Notes: generated by a model not told the origin, from the letters alone. 64,000 bases of DNA from Xiphias gladius (GCF_016859285.1 NC_053420.1:29196545-29260544), one strand, 5' to 3'; positions 36,401 through 48,060 are shown, counted from the first letter of the stretch. Translations and numbers: made by a program.

Positions 36401-39400
36401 AGTTTAATGCAAAAGGAACAGTGTGGGAGGACTTTACAATGTACATTCGAAGCCCAGCTCACGCCTGTGCGACCTTGACTCAACTCACCTTGGAGCCGTT
36501 GATCAGGTAATGTTTCCCATCTTCTGACAGGGTTGCGCGGGTCTGAATGGAGGCCGCATCGCTTCCACTGAAATGATGAGGAAACTGAGTGAAAGTGACG
36601 CTCATGCAACCATATACTGAGACACAACGAATAGATGCTATCGCAGTTGGAAAAGAACGGAACAGTACAGTGCTCGCTGATTGGCTGGAAGGTGGCCCCT
36701 CAAAATCTTAAAATCGGACTCCTCACACATAGTCTGGTCAACATTTAACTATTGTTCTAAACCAATGTGCCAGGTGCCTAGAAAGAGTATTCATCCCCCT
36801 TGGGAGTTTTTAATGCTTTATCCTTTTAAAACATTAAATCAAAGTAGATTTAATGTGGCATTTTTGACACATTAAATCCTTTTTTTTTTCAAATTCATTA
36901 ATATTTCTCAGTGTGGCTTGATATATTTCATGTTTGTTTATACTGTCTTATCCTACACGCAGCCCACTGTAACTTTTCAACATGGATGGTTCTGTTTCTT
37001 GACCGTTGTGCCATTTAGAGCTCCTGCCATCTGAGCTAGCGTCGTCATTCTCATGCTCCACTTCTGCCTTCAAATGATCTGATTCATAAATGGCACAAAA
37101 ACAAATTCAAACAAATGCACCAGTGGCTCAGGTACATCTTCATTTCCTGAGGTGCTGCTTGTCATGCTGCTCTGCACCCTTACATTCTTGAGACGCTAGT
37201 CGATGCTATAATCTTTTTAGAGATTAGACAAGCCATCAATTTTAATTATTTGGACATTTTGACACTGGTACATTGTTAAAGATCAATGTGAAATGAATGA
37301 ATTTGACAGGCTGTAAATTAGTCCTGGGTCGTTATCTAACATGTAAGCTTCTTGTTTCCGCCTGAATGCTACCTGTGTGTGATTGTGAGATTTCCTCATT
37401 TGCATAAAGAGGAAATTATTTAACATGAGGATAGATGCAATGTCTGTGTAGGTCATTTTCCCAAGTTTCCTAGTTGCTGTGCCAAAATATGCCACTAAAA
37501 TCAACAATTCTAAAAAAAACGAAAACGAAGTAATTTTTGAGCCATGTTTGTTGATACTATAATGACTGGAGTATTCATTTTGCATTAAGTTTACCCAAGT
37601 TATATATTTCATTCCAGTTGTATCGGTATCATATTTAAATTACAAATTAATTCAAGTTAAGGCATTATTATTTCAGGTCAAACAAGTGGTTTTTCCCTTG
37701 TAGAGAAAGGCTTACCACCTATGCATGACTTGTACAACAGGTCTGGACCACTGGTGAGATTCGTTTGTACCTAAGTTACGACTCTAAGCCTGAGAATGCC
37801 ACAAATTCTCCTGAATATCTTGTATATACCACATTAGAACTAAACCTTTTGTATGACTTGGTCTTTGCATGAGGCCCGATGTCTCGCTGGCAAACAAATC
37901 TTCTCCACAGTGGCAGCTTTCTTGCAGACTGCCTCAGAGATTCCTACCCTAACAAGCCTGATGGCCCGAAAGCTCAATGTCGGTCTCATCAGACCAGAGA
38001 AGCTTCTTCCAGCCGACTTCAGAGTATCCCTAATGGCATCTCTAAAAAGTGACTCTCTCTTTGCCTCCCATAAAGCCGAGACTGGTGAAGCAAAAGTCCA
38101 GCTGTTGTACACAGTCCCGACAGTCTCAGCCTCCGCAGCTTGGAACTCCTTCGGAGGTGTCGCGGGTCTTTTGGTGGCCTCCCTCACTGGTCTCGCACAA
38201 TCATTCAGATTCTGAGCACCGCCTGCTCTAGGCAGGTTTACACTTGTGCCATACTCTTGGTCTCTTAATGACTGTAATGCTCTTGTATCCATCCTCCTTG
38301 TGCCTTTTTTTGTAGAGCTGTACCTTCTAGATACAGGTGTATTAGTACTACAGATAGAGGTGTAGTTGTTCTGCAATCAACTGAAACCCCTTAACTACAC
38401 ATAGGTGATTGATCTCCATTCAACTAATTATGTGACTAAAACCTCCTGGCTGCACTACTAATGATTTCGGCATGTTCTTTTGAAGGAGGTGAACACTTAC
38501 ATGCGCTTTGTATTGTATACTGTGATTCATCTAGATCACTTTGCAGAGATCTGTTTTTCACCGTGACATTAAAGGGTCTGTTGCTGTTCATCCGTGAAAA
38601 TCAGAAAACATGGAAACGTCTGAATACTTTTCATAGGCACTGTATATTAAAATGCAAGCAACCACAACAGCAATACCGTTGCTCTGTGCTACATTACCAC
38701 TTAAAGGCACCCTGTGGCGTCTTCGACCACGTGTCATGCTATGGAGCAATGCTTTTTGACGAGAGGGGCACCTTTTTGCTTGTATCATGCATGTGCACAG
38801 GGTCACAGGTGATTCTGCTGATCGAATGGCTCAGTATGACCCTCTGCTGTGCCCATGATAGAATGCTGATGTTACTGCTTTATGAAAGATTCGGCGGGGT
38901 GTACTGAAATAAGCTCTCCACCTAAGAGAACTGACGATACTCAAACAAATGAATAAAAAACCAGGGTACACCATTACAAAACTAAAAAGTATGAAATATA
39001 AATTTCTTCCTTTTGGTTTCTGTTCTTTTCACAAACGAGAAAGCAGGAGCAGATATGTATGCTGCAGCAGACATATTAAAAACACTAATTCTTTTCAGTT
39101 CGCGTTTTAAATATATATTACAGCTTTCCAAATGTTTTGAGAAATGAAAGACATGCACATAATGCATTTTGGTGAGTAACATTGATTGTAAACATAACTT
39201 GTTTATAGGGCTCAACTGATATATTGGTCTGTTTATCTGTGATATTGGCTTATCACAGATATAGCGGTCTCAGCTTATATGTTGTCCTATATGCGCCGAT
39301 ATAAAAACTTTTTTAAAATTTATTTTATTTTTTTTTTTTTACACAACATAATGCAGAAAAAGATGCCTGTGGTAATATAGAAATTGTGTCAACACATAGC

Positions 39401-42400
39401 TTGTCCGTGTTGACACTATCTATATATCATCGATATATCTATATATATCTATATATCTATTTATATCTACAATATATACACACACACACACACACACTGC
39501 TATATATACATATGAACAATATCAGCCGATATGTCTGTAGTACAGTTTTCTTCTCCCTAAAACAGGCAGCGGCCCCAAAAACCCAATAACAGTTGAGGTC
39601 CACTTGTTTACCAGACGCCTCCACAGGGAAACTTTAACTCTTCTAATCGCCTCTATTTTTGTCAATGTGTTATCATATAAGAGAGATAGGATACTCCCGG
39701 GTCTCCTGATATGGAAATGTCCGGCTCAACTGCTCACTGCTTTTCCCCCTCACATCCACCCCTGTGCATTCATGAATGTCCAAATTACCCCTGTATAAAT
39801 ACAACTGCAGCTGCAGAGGGACACTGTAAACAAGTTGTACATGAGGTTTCAGTGTCTTTACCTTCCAGGCTCTGTCAGGCAGAAAGCTGCAATGTGTTCT
39901 CCGGAGGCCAGTTTGGGAAGATACTTCTGCTTCTGGGCTTCATTCCCTGCTATCAGAATCCCCTGCAAGCCCAAACAGTTGTTGGCAACTCGCAAAGAGC
40001 AATCACCTCAAAAACCTTATTTAATGTTACAACTGGTAATGTGATCATAGACTAAAACTGCTTCACAGGGTGACATTTGCCTCCAGTTTGAGCCAAAAGT
40101 TTCACGTACAACGCGGTTACACGGTTTTAGTTTTACCTTCAGCCCAATGGCTTGATGTGCCGCCAGCGTTACAGCAATAGAGCCATCCAATGAAATGATC
40201 TCTGCCAGTCGTGCATACATGGTGTTGGACAATCCGAGACCCCCTGGGATGAAAAAAAGAGAGACACTGCCTTCATTTTGAGTTATTAAGTCAAAGCAGG
40301 ACTGTATTTCTGACTTGCATTGGGCTGTGAGTAAAGAGCTGTGGTGCTATCGTAAACTCAGGATTGTGTATAAACTGTATACGATACAAGGATACAGCTT
40401 TATGATCCATGCAGAGCTAGTGTTGCAGGAGTTAAAACATACGGAATTTCCTAAAATCTGTTAGTAGGGACACATGAACGTAGCACCCAGGTAGAGAATA
40501 ACAGGGAGTCATCACTGTACAAACAGAGATCATAAAACATGCAGTATAGGCTATCTGGCCGGTCGAATCGCTTGAGTTATTTACTCAGTGACTTGTCTCC
40601 CCCTGGTTATGGCTAAACTAACACAGCTCTATTTACTGAAGAGACAAGAGCAAATACATGAATTGTAGTGTCGTTACACATCCGTTGTCCCTGGAGGATG
40701 AATCCTGACGATCTTGGAAATCCCTTAACATAACACCTAGTGCGACACTCTCCTCAAAATCTGAACTTGTCCAATATTGCAGCTTATGATCAAATACTTG
40801 TAAAACTGATAACATCCCCAGAAGACTCAGCTGTACTTTGTTTTCAGGGCTAACTAGCAAATGTTAGCAGGCTGAGATGCAAAGCTAAGACGGTGCTCAG
40901 GGCGACACATCTGCACATTACAGCAGCATTGGGATCGTAAGCATGTTCGCATAGTAACGTTCAAAGCACCACTCTGTCCAAGTACAGCCTCACAAAGCCT
41001 CTAGCATGGCTTAGTGGGGTTTTTTTGTTGTTGTTTTTTTTTTAAAAAAGGACCACATCAGTATCGTCGATGGTTTAAGCTGCATCATTACGGTCACATT
41101 TTGCATTCCTGCCAACTGCTTTCCAAAGCGTACCACAGTTTTGCATGGTTCCCCCTTTCCGGGCAACAATTAGTAGCACACTGCACTATGCCAATCAACA
41201 TGCAGAGACTTCAAACTTGATCGAGATCACAGTGAATTTGTTTAATACCTTTTACAAATGTATTCTCTATCCCTTGTTGGTGCTGGTAATGCAGACTTTT
41301 CAAATCAGTCTCCAATTACAACTGCATTAGCATGCAACAGCTCTGCTTGGCATAAAGACCTGAATTAAGGGGAAACAGCTAGCTTGACTCCGGTGTAGAG
41401 ACTTACAGGACTCAAAGCTCTAATTGCTGCCACAGTGGCTTCTAGAAAGTACCGAATTAAGGGTCTGAATACTTTTGTAAATGAAAGACAGAAATGAAAG
41501 CAAAATAAAAACAAAAAAAAACCCGTTTTCACTTTGTCATTATGGATCATTGAGTGTAGACTGATGGGCGGAATTTGGTACTTGTGAAGTTCCACGGTTA
41601 CCAAACATTTTTACACGATCATCTGCTGCAATATCTACAAGCTACTGATAACGTATTTTTGACAAGTATTGTCATTGGTAAGATTACATGACGACTAAAT
41701 TGTGTGTGTGTGTCTTTCTTTCTGAAAAGTTCAGGGTCTGCACCTGGACTGGGTTGTGCATTATAACCAGGCTAAAGTGTAAACTTACAAAACAGCTGCC
41801 GCAACCAGCTCCAGGAGTCAGATGCACGGGTTTTTCGCAAGTGCAAAGCCTCGTCAGAATGTGGTTAGTAAGTGCAGATTTACACATCACTAAATCAAAG
41901 GGGTTTACATTACACAAACCGATTCTTACATATAGATTAGGTGTTGCTAAATATTTACACACGGCAAATGACAGGTGAAGCTGCTGTGTAGCTAACTGGA
42001 CCCCGCTGACTGACAAAGCAAACTTAAGCTACTATATTGACTGGTTTACATGAGAGAGGGAAGCAGGTAATATGAAATATGGTTGGAATACATGAGCCGA
42101 CACTTTATCAGAACGCTGTTCAGGAACGACGCAAACTGGGGAGATTTTAAATCGCGTTTCACAAAATTGCACAACATACCTACAAACGTTAGGATAAATT
42201 ACTTTCAGTTAGGTTAGCAAAAGCCTATATTTTACACTAATTCTAAAGTCCATGTGACTACTAACTTTGAAACGTGTGCAGATATAAAGAAAACAAAGTA
42301 AAATCTAAATTGAAAAAGGATTGGCTATCAAGTTTAAAATATCAAGAGGTCTCCTAAAATGACCTAATTGCTTTAGATTGAACGGTGTTACGAATGTTTC

Positions 42401-42690
42401 CTACTGACCGATTTTTCACATTATTAAATTATTCACTAGCTGAGACAGTCCTGAAGTTTTAATGGTAAAGCCCGATTTAGTAAATTATGCGTCCCTAAGA
42501 ACTTAGGAGGGACTTCACAAAGAAACGTAGCAACTCATTTACAAAAGGCTGGCGCAACCGGATGCGGGTCACAATCCTCTTACCATACTCCTCAGGAATC
42601 ATGATTCCAAACAGCCCGAGCTCCTTCAACCCATTCAAAGTCTCCGGAGGGATTTTGGCTTCATGGTCAATCTTCGCTGAGTCAACTGAA

Positions 42691-42769
<79 letters not shown>

Positions 42770-45403
42770 AAACAGTTTGTAATTGTCAATTCATCAAATT
42801 ACTCAGAGGCAATAGGTCGCAAGATCATAATCTACGCATATTAATGTATTCCATAGGTTGCTAACAGCATTTGCAGTTTTATTTTAACTCCTTCATCTGG
42901 CCAGATCTCTTCTCTCACCTTCCTCACTGAAGAATCTTTCCACCGGTGCAACAAGTTGGTTGATCTCCTCCAGTTCTTCATTTCCAATTTCTGGATAAGG
43001 GAACACCTCAGCCTGGAAGAAAAAAAGACTGTTTTAGAAAATGAAACCACCTGCTTCTTACAGCAAAAAAAAAAAAAGGTATTACGACTGTATGCACGTT
43101 CCAGTGTCATCAGTCAAAAGAAATACCAAGTGGGAGAAAACAAGCGTCCCGAACTTTTTCTCCTGATTTAGCAGACAATAGTCACGTTCATCATCATCCA
43201 AATCACATCTCTGACACTTTGGTCCAATTTCCCGATTTCACTGTATGTGCTTACCCACAGACTAGAAAATAACTTCACCTGATAATATGCAATATGCAGA
43301 GAATTCCACGACAAATTCCACTCGAAGATTTGTCCCACAAATGCTACTTTACATCGGGATTTTTGCGTCATGACGGTCTTTTATCAGTGACCTTTGGAAC
43401 AGCTACGACGGAACCAAAGCTTTTACAGTTCTTTTCACCCTGCCGGCCGCCACACCTTACGCCCCAGCCTGAAGAGTCTGACTATAGGAAGAGCAGACGA
43501 GGTCCATTGGCCGATGTGCACGCGTCTGCAACATTTGCCTGGCAGTAACAAGTTGGACAGCGGAAGTCCAACTTTTACACTTGGGGACAAGTATGGCAGG
43601 CACTGAGATTTCAATGATTTTTGGCACGTTCTTAAGACAAAATGACTGAAAGATGTCTTCTTGCATCGTCTTCTTCTGAAGATTTACATGTACAGAAAGT
43701 GGAATAACTAGAAACGTATTTTCTCAATCAGCTTCTCCGCTTTCAGGTGGACATGGGCTGAAGTAAGATACTTCTGTGCACCAATCAGGATTTGTAGCAA
43801 CACTTCAAAACTAAATGCAGTGACGGTTGTGGGGTTTTTTTTCGCTTTTTTTTTTTTTTTTTTACTTATGTTACCAATCAAACCACAAGCAGATAGTCCT
43901 GATGGAGCAGACTGGCTTCAGTTTGTGAGGGTTTCACAGTCAATAGAACTGCCTAACCATTTGTTTTTCTAAACTTCACCTTTTTTCTGACGTTATGGGG
44001 GTAAACTTAAGATTTCCTGTTTTCAGGGGTTCTACATGCCTTGTACCTTTCAGACCTGGCCTCCTATCGCCTTGTTAGCGATTGTAATCGAGTACAACTG
44101 GTCACCTCCTGATGTAGGATTGGGACTAGTCTGAACGCCTTCGCTGGTTGAAACGCAGTCATTGTGACAGCGGAGTCCGAGTTCTGTGAGGATATACGAA
44201 TCTGGAATGAGACATGTGGCCATTCAAGTTCATCTGGACCAACAACTGTTGTGGGGCGTTTTTTTTTTTTTTTTCAAACCTCAAAACACGGAGTTACCTG
44301 TATACCTTAAAGCTAACGTGCCCATTTGGAGCAAATTAAAAAAAAAAATACAGTTCCATTTCTCACCCCGTCCTTATTCCAAATCATACAATGAAGTAGA
44401 AGACATGATGATGAGTCCCTGGAGTGTGTGGGTGTAACTGAGCACCCTCGCTGTATTTTGAGGGCACTGTATTGTGTCGAAGTCAGTTTCCCCCGTGGGA
44501 TGTTCCTCCCGTTAAAAATGATGATTCCTGTAGACTCACTGCGTTCCAGTCCCTTTAAGAGTGAAAACCTGTTTGGCTGACTCTTTTCGGACCAATCTTA
44601 CCTCGCTGGTGTCCCGCACTGGAACTCGTTTGAGCTCGCCACCAAGGAGGTGAAACCACAGCTGGCAAAACTCACACTGCACCCAGTCATCTACCTCTTC
44701 TTCTTACCCCTGGTGGTGTAGGTTTCAACAGTCCGCGAACTGGCCTTCTCCTCTCCTCTGGATCGTCATGTAGCCCTTCTCTCACTATCCATACAGGCTG
44801 TCTTCTGGGACCTCCAGAGCCTATGGAATGCCCCTTTCCCCTTCTGGCACAGAACCTCTTCCTTGGACTTGGGCTTGCCCTCAAGTCCGGTTTCTTCCCA
44901 GTTCCAGGTGAGCTGAGGGCCTGTCATGGAGACTTTGCACACTAAGAATATTCTACTATAACCTGAAAAAGGGGAGTCTGGTGCACGTCTGGTGTACACC
45001 TGTTAAAGAGCGGCGCGCGGCCGCTTCCCGGCGCTTTCCTCGGAGAGATCCCGGGGCTGTCTCCCCCCTCGGTGGATGAGGCGGATGAGAACGGGACTGG
45101 CTGGGGCTGGGGGTAAGGTGTAGTGCAGACTTAACAGTCTTCGGCACAACGAAAGAGAAAGGGAGGCTTCGGCCGCCCACCGCTGGCTCACTCTACACCA
45201 GGGTTCTAACGACAGTCATTTCCGACTCGTCTTACCTTGTTCACCTGACCAAGGAACAAATCCTTAGCGTAGGCGAGGTTTCTCGCGTGAGTCTTAATGG
45301 ACCTCCGCTGAACTTCTTTCCCGGCATGCCTCACATTAGCGGCGAGCAACCGCTTTCCGACCCCAACAGCTCTCGACAGGACGACGAGTCTGTTGACGTT
45401 CAT
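27482..45403 (-). CDS. acad9: ACAD9, mitochondrial acyl-CoA dehydrogenase family member 9, 18 coding exons
   Basis: Coding exons, 5' to 3': 45403-45236, 43012-42919, 42685-42584, 40243-40137, 39962-39862, 36567-36489, 36367-36196, 36089-36016, 35930-35855, 35752-35682, 35583-35464, 35374-35246, 34584-34505, 33298-33172, 33076-32999, 29886-29758, 27903-27831, 27582-27482. These total 1,881 nt, so 626 aa (human 621), with every phase consistent. The N-terminus ([20 protein letters not shown]) is Arg-rich without acids, a mitochondrial presequence. Family blocks follow: [27 protein letters not shown] then [12 protein letters not shown] (FAD/substrate loop); [33 protein letters not shown]; and [19 protein letters not shown], where E431, the last codon of exon 12, fits the catalytic base. 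The C-terminal extension typical of ACAD9/VLCAD ([28 protein letters not shown]) ends [16 protein letters not shown]9 oxidises long-chain acyl-CoA and is a complex I assembly factor with ECSIT and NDUFAF1 at the inner membrane. The introns hold many repeats. Confidence 0.97.
29147..29491. mobile_element. Palindromic MITE in ACAD9 intron 16
   Basis: The left end AACACTTTACCTCAAGT and the reversed right end AACATTTTACTTTAAGT are inverted. Internally, GGTTTATAACAGACTATAAT recurs exactly as its reverse complement. The whole 345-bp unit could fold into a long hairpin. No coding content. Confidence 0.65.
29651..29740. repeat. Compound TG / TATG microsatellite in ACAD9 intron 16
   Basis: (TG)n, (CG)3 and (TATG)n in series, starting less than 20 nt from the donor of ACAD9 exon 16 (29,757). 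Confidence 0.9.
30715..30850 (+). repeat. tRNA-derived SINE-like remnant, ACAD9 intron 15
   Basis: GCATAGTGGTCAGGGTGTGT..CCATCCTGGCCAGTAACCTT..GCATGTCACACACCCTCTCT matches a common teleost short repeat with a tRNA-like head. It is followed by purine-rich sequence (30,900-31,150), probably another old insertion. Confidence 0.5.
32096..32520 (+). repeat. Family B repeat copy in ACAD9 intron 15
   Basis: AAAAGGGGCTATTTGTAAGT, GGTTAGCATGCTAACTTGA, ACCAGAGTTAACATTGGCGT and CTGAACTCGCAACATTT align with the 26.8-kb copy over about 400 bp, with scattered differences. Confidence 0.7.
33595..33860 (-). repeat. Partial family A repeat copy in ACAD9 intron 13
   Basis: AGAGAATTATC, then GCATTTAGCAGCAAAGAGCC and CAGGAATTGGTAGACACCAA, match the minus-orientation landmarks of the family. 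The copy ends near the Tc1 fragment. Confidence 0.5.
33930..34440 (+). mobile_element. Tc1-like transposase 3' fragment in ACAD9 intron 13
   Basis: The plus strand shows [10 protein letters not shown] (33,991-34,020), a damaged form of the Tc1 motif QQDNDPKHT, then SPDLNII (34,108-34,128), then the typical 3' sequence ending near TTTGCAC. Stops and frameshifts are frequent and the catalytic Asp is replaced. No intact 5' half is present here. Confidence 0.8.
36772..38645 (-). mobile_element. Degenerate Tc1/mariner element in ACAD9 intron 5
   Basis: The left end (GTGCCTAGAAAGAGTATTCA) and the right end, read in reverse (CAGTGCCTATGAAAAGTATT), are inverted and typical of fish Tc1 termini. The minus strand inside encodes [14 protein letters not shown] at 37,970-38,018, the Tc1 DDE block around the second catalytic Asp, out of frame with the 178-codon ORF at 37,840-38,376. 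Frameshifts show it is inactive. The exact ends are approximate. Confidence 0.75.
39213..39540. repeat. Short inverted-end repeat with AT/CA core, ACAD9 intron 5
   Basis: GGGCTCAACTGATATATTGG near the left end and ATATCAGCCGATATGTCTG near the right end resemble the inverted ends of a widespread vertebrate repeat. The core is poly-T and (TA)/(CA) simple sequence. Weak call. Confidence 0.35.
41440..41600 (+). mobile_element. Tc1-like element 3' end fragment in ACAD9 intron 3
   Basis: The segments AGGGTCTGAATACTTTTGTA and TTTTCACTTTGTCATTATGG, in order, are the well-known terminal sequence of salmonid/teleost Tc1 elements. No transposase frame remains. Confidence 0.7.
42692..42765. repeat. (CA)37 microsatellite abutting an ACAD9 splice acceptor
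   Basis: An uninterrupted 74-bp CA tract. On the transcribed (minus) sense it is a UG-repeat ending 6 nt before exon 3 (..TGTGATTCAG|TTGACTC), in the place of the polypyrimidine tract. Confidence 0.95.
44594..44694 (-). pseudogene. Degenerate PHD-like zinc-finger fragment in ACAD9 intron 1
   Basis: The minus strand reads [20 protein letters not shown] and then [12 protein letters not shown]. DWVQCxxCxxWFH is the core of a PHD-type finger as found at the C-terminus of many transposon-derived proteins, but the cysteine expected after the histidine (HxxC) is missing. A stop lies directly upstream and the frame closes about 20 codons downstream. Upstream minus-strand frames are rich in Lys/Ser/Glu but broken. 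It looks like a decayed insertion, possibly pogo- or retroelement-derived. Low certainty. Confidence 0.4.
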
Positions 45404-45480
45404 CTTTCTTCTGACGCGAACCTCTACTTCTCGTAGGCCATCGATGTACTTGGATGCAACCGCAACCTTTCACCCGTTTC
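44950..45480. promoter_or_regulatory. CpG-rich promoter / first exon region of ACAD9
   Basis: CpG-dense sequence (GCGGCCGC-type runs near 45,010-45,060) spans the first ACAD9 exon and the start of intron 1. This is the usual form of a housekeeping-gene promoter. The transcription start is not resolved; it should lie just above 45,403. Confidence 0.45.
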
Positions 45481-46439
45481 TGTCGCGGACTGATGGCGTA
45501 CACAGATTGGTTAGATAATACCTTCAAAGACCGTCGTAAACAGGGAATTTCACCCCAACAAATATGAATAGGCTGAAAAAAAACAACTACAACGACGAAA
45601 AAAAGATTCATTAACTAAACTTTACAGATCATGGATTTAATGACTAATAATTCTTTGCACGAATACGATTATGGTCTTGTGATTTTTTTTTGATGATTTT
45701 TACTTGCAGTTTATTTATTTATTTAAAGACAGAGAATATTTCCAGAAGATATCAAACAATATCAATGGGAAAAAAATCACTTTCGCCAACTATTACTGGG
45801 AGGATTTTCATATTTTCCATCTTCTAAATGCAGGGTGATGGCCCAAAATCCGAAGAAGACAAATCCTTCACAAAAATAAAGCCTGTATATAAATATGTCA
45901 TATTTTATTTACTCAGTTAATGGTTTACTTGTATTGTCTCGCAACGAAGTCTTCTCCACACTGCCAGGAAAGAGACTCTCTGAGGATCTGCTGAAGAATT
46001 TTAAATTTAAATAGACCGAGTTTACAAAAAATAAACTTTATGTCTATAAAAAGTGCGATGTTCGGTTGTTAAAAGCAAAAACTAACTCCGGGACAAAAAG
46101 TATAGAGGACATGACCTCAGAGTCCACAGTAGTCCTTTCTAAATGTCGCTGGCTTTGCTACGCTGATATTTTTCCGACGGCACCTGAACGCTGCATAACA
46201 GTGCCGGCAGAACATCGGTGGGTGGCGCAGTGTGCAAAGGGACCACTGCGCGGTGAGGGCTACACAAATAAACAAAGAAGAACTGTATCAAAAATGATGT
46301 AGAACTTGATTTTTAAAAGTTGCCCAACCACTGTAGAGTAATTTCATCCACCAACAACATTAAGAAAAGGTGTAAAAATGAACAGAAATAAGACACAAAT
46401 AAAAATAAACGGCTGATCTTCCTATGTGTCACTGAATGT

Positions 46440-46690
46440 ACAGCTCTATACGGCAAACCGTTCTTGGCTGGCGGAGGGAACGAGCTTGGTCCATCCCAGC
46501 TGCATCGGTGACGTCACCCTGCCGACAGTGACGATGTGGCCCCTCAGATCCGCGCGCTATTTTTAGCTCCAACCTCAAGGGCCGGATGGACAAACAGGGC
46601 AAACTGTCACTCACACCACCTGCCACAGTCGGGCGGGCGGCCAGGCACGTTGTCGTGCTAAAACTGCGTTGACCTTCATCAGGTGCAGGA
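46440..46690. promoter_or_regulatory. GC-rich candidate enhancer/promoter with CRE and MEF2 motifs
   Basis: A perfect palindromic CRE, TGACGTCA (46509-46516), lies 40 bp from a perfect MEF2 site, CTATTTTTAG (46557-46566), inside a GC-rich island that stands out from AT-rich surroundings. It is about 1.1 kb upstream of the ACAD9 ATG. I see no exon. Target gene and activity are inferred; ACAD9 is the nearest. Confidence 0.45.
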
Positions 46691-46844
46691 TCCAAATACT
46701 TCACCGTCCCCAAAAGACTTCTTCTGTATTGTTGGACAGCCGGGGGGCGGAGTAGAACACAAACATGCTTTCATCACGTTAGGGCCATACAGCTACTACT
46801 GGGAGCACAGATGTCACGTCCTCTGTATTGTGTCTGGGAGTGAG

Positions 46845-47090
46845 GGGATTTTAAAGCGGAACTCCACCAATTTTTACACACAAAAGTGAATTCACTTGTC
46901 GTGCGGAGTACCACTCACTCCGTGAAAATAGCAGTGCGATGTTTGTGTGGCTGTGGAGGGAGCTTTGTCAAATCTGATTGAAAAAAAAAACCCAGATGAT
47001 GTCATCCGGGTTATCCTAGTTTGAGGCAGGAGACTACACACTTATGATAGAAGGCCCGTGTTACAAACTGGGACGAACTTACCAAGCAGG
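46845..47090. repeat. Probable teleost dispersed repeat
   Basis: TTTAAAGCGGAACTCCACCA, CTGTGGAGGGAGCTTTGTCA and GGGTTATCCTAGTTTGAGGC read like a frequent fish repeat. No second copy was found in this window, so this rests on recognition only. Confidence 0.35.
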
Positions 47091-47266
47091 GAGGGTCTAA
47101 CAAAAGTATGTTACTGATTGCATTATGACAAGGGGTAGGGTCCAGCGGGACCTAAGGAACGAGGATCGAGTTTCTGTTCTGCAATTACGCACAAATTACA
47201 CATCTCATTGTTTTTAGACTCAATATATTTTACCTTGACTGTTTTAAACAATAAATAAAAAAAATG

Positions 47267-47267
47267 A

Positions 47268-47340
<73 letters not shown>
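47267..47340. repeat. (TA)n microsatellite
   Basis: About 35 TA dinucleotides with ATACAT interruptions at both ends, in the ACAD9/IQSEC1 intergenic region. Confidence 0.95.
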
Positions 47341-47737
47341 AATTCTGAACTCACCACCACATCTACCACATAAAATTCACAGAAAATGTGATTGATCATT
47401 TGAGTGAATAAATCAAAAATGTGGAAAAAATAATATATAAAGTTTTGTTTTGGTGGCTAGTCAAAAATGTATTATGAGGTGTGGGGTGTGGGGGTATAGA
47501 GGAACCTGGGCTCCTGACCTCTTTATTACTAAAATCCTGGCTAATGCCCTGCTTTTGGGGTAATCTTTGACCTACATTGATTATTTTGAAGATTATTCTA
47601 ACCCTAAATACTATACAGTATAGTGTAACCCTAAACTTAACCAAGAAGAAGATAGAAACTACTTTACTACTTTGTCGTGAATGCAATTACAGTTATGGAT
47701 TGGGAACACCAATTTTGTCCGCTTACTGCGGTCCTAT

Positions 47738-48060
47738 AGGACTCTAGGACCACTTTGTAGAAAAGCCTAAGGGTGGTCATAAGGTCCTAACACTATTCCC
47801 CTTTAATTGTAGTCTGGTTCTAAGACAGCTTCAAGATAGAAATCAATAAGTATGGTTCTAGGACTCTAGGACCACTTACCTTATTCAGGCAAAAAAGCAT
47901 ATTATGGTGTGGGCCAAGGACTGTAGAACCACTTTTAGGTAAAAAAGCTATATAAGGACATTGCAAGGACTCTAGGGGCTGCTAAAAGAAAACCCTAGTG
48001 TGGTCTAGGACCCTAGCACTACATTTGGGTATAAAAGCCCATAGAAAGTATGGTTACTAG
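47738..48060. repeat. Degenerate minisatellite
   Basis: AGGACTCTAGGACCACTT-like units start at 47,738, 47,860, 47,917, 47,966 and 48,007, each followed by variants of AGGTAAAAAAGCCTATA. Spacing is 41-57 bp in the last four units. Confidence 0.65.

Noticed and set aside
37840..38376. 178-codon minus-strand ORF considered as a gene
   Set aside because: It lies inside the Tc1 element; the transposase-like residues (WSDET) are in a neighbouring frame, so this ORF is an out-of-frame reading of a dead transposon.
46429..46713. 94-codon minus-strand ORF over the CRE/MEF2 island
   Set aside because: Chance ORF in GC-rich DNA; no splice consistency or family similarity.
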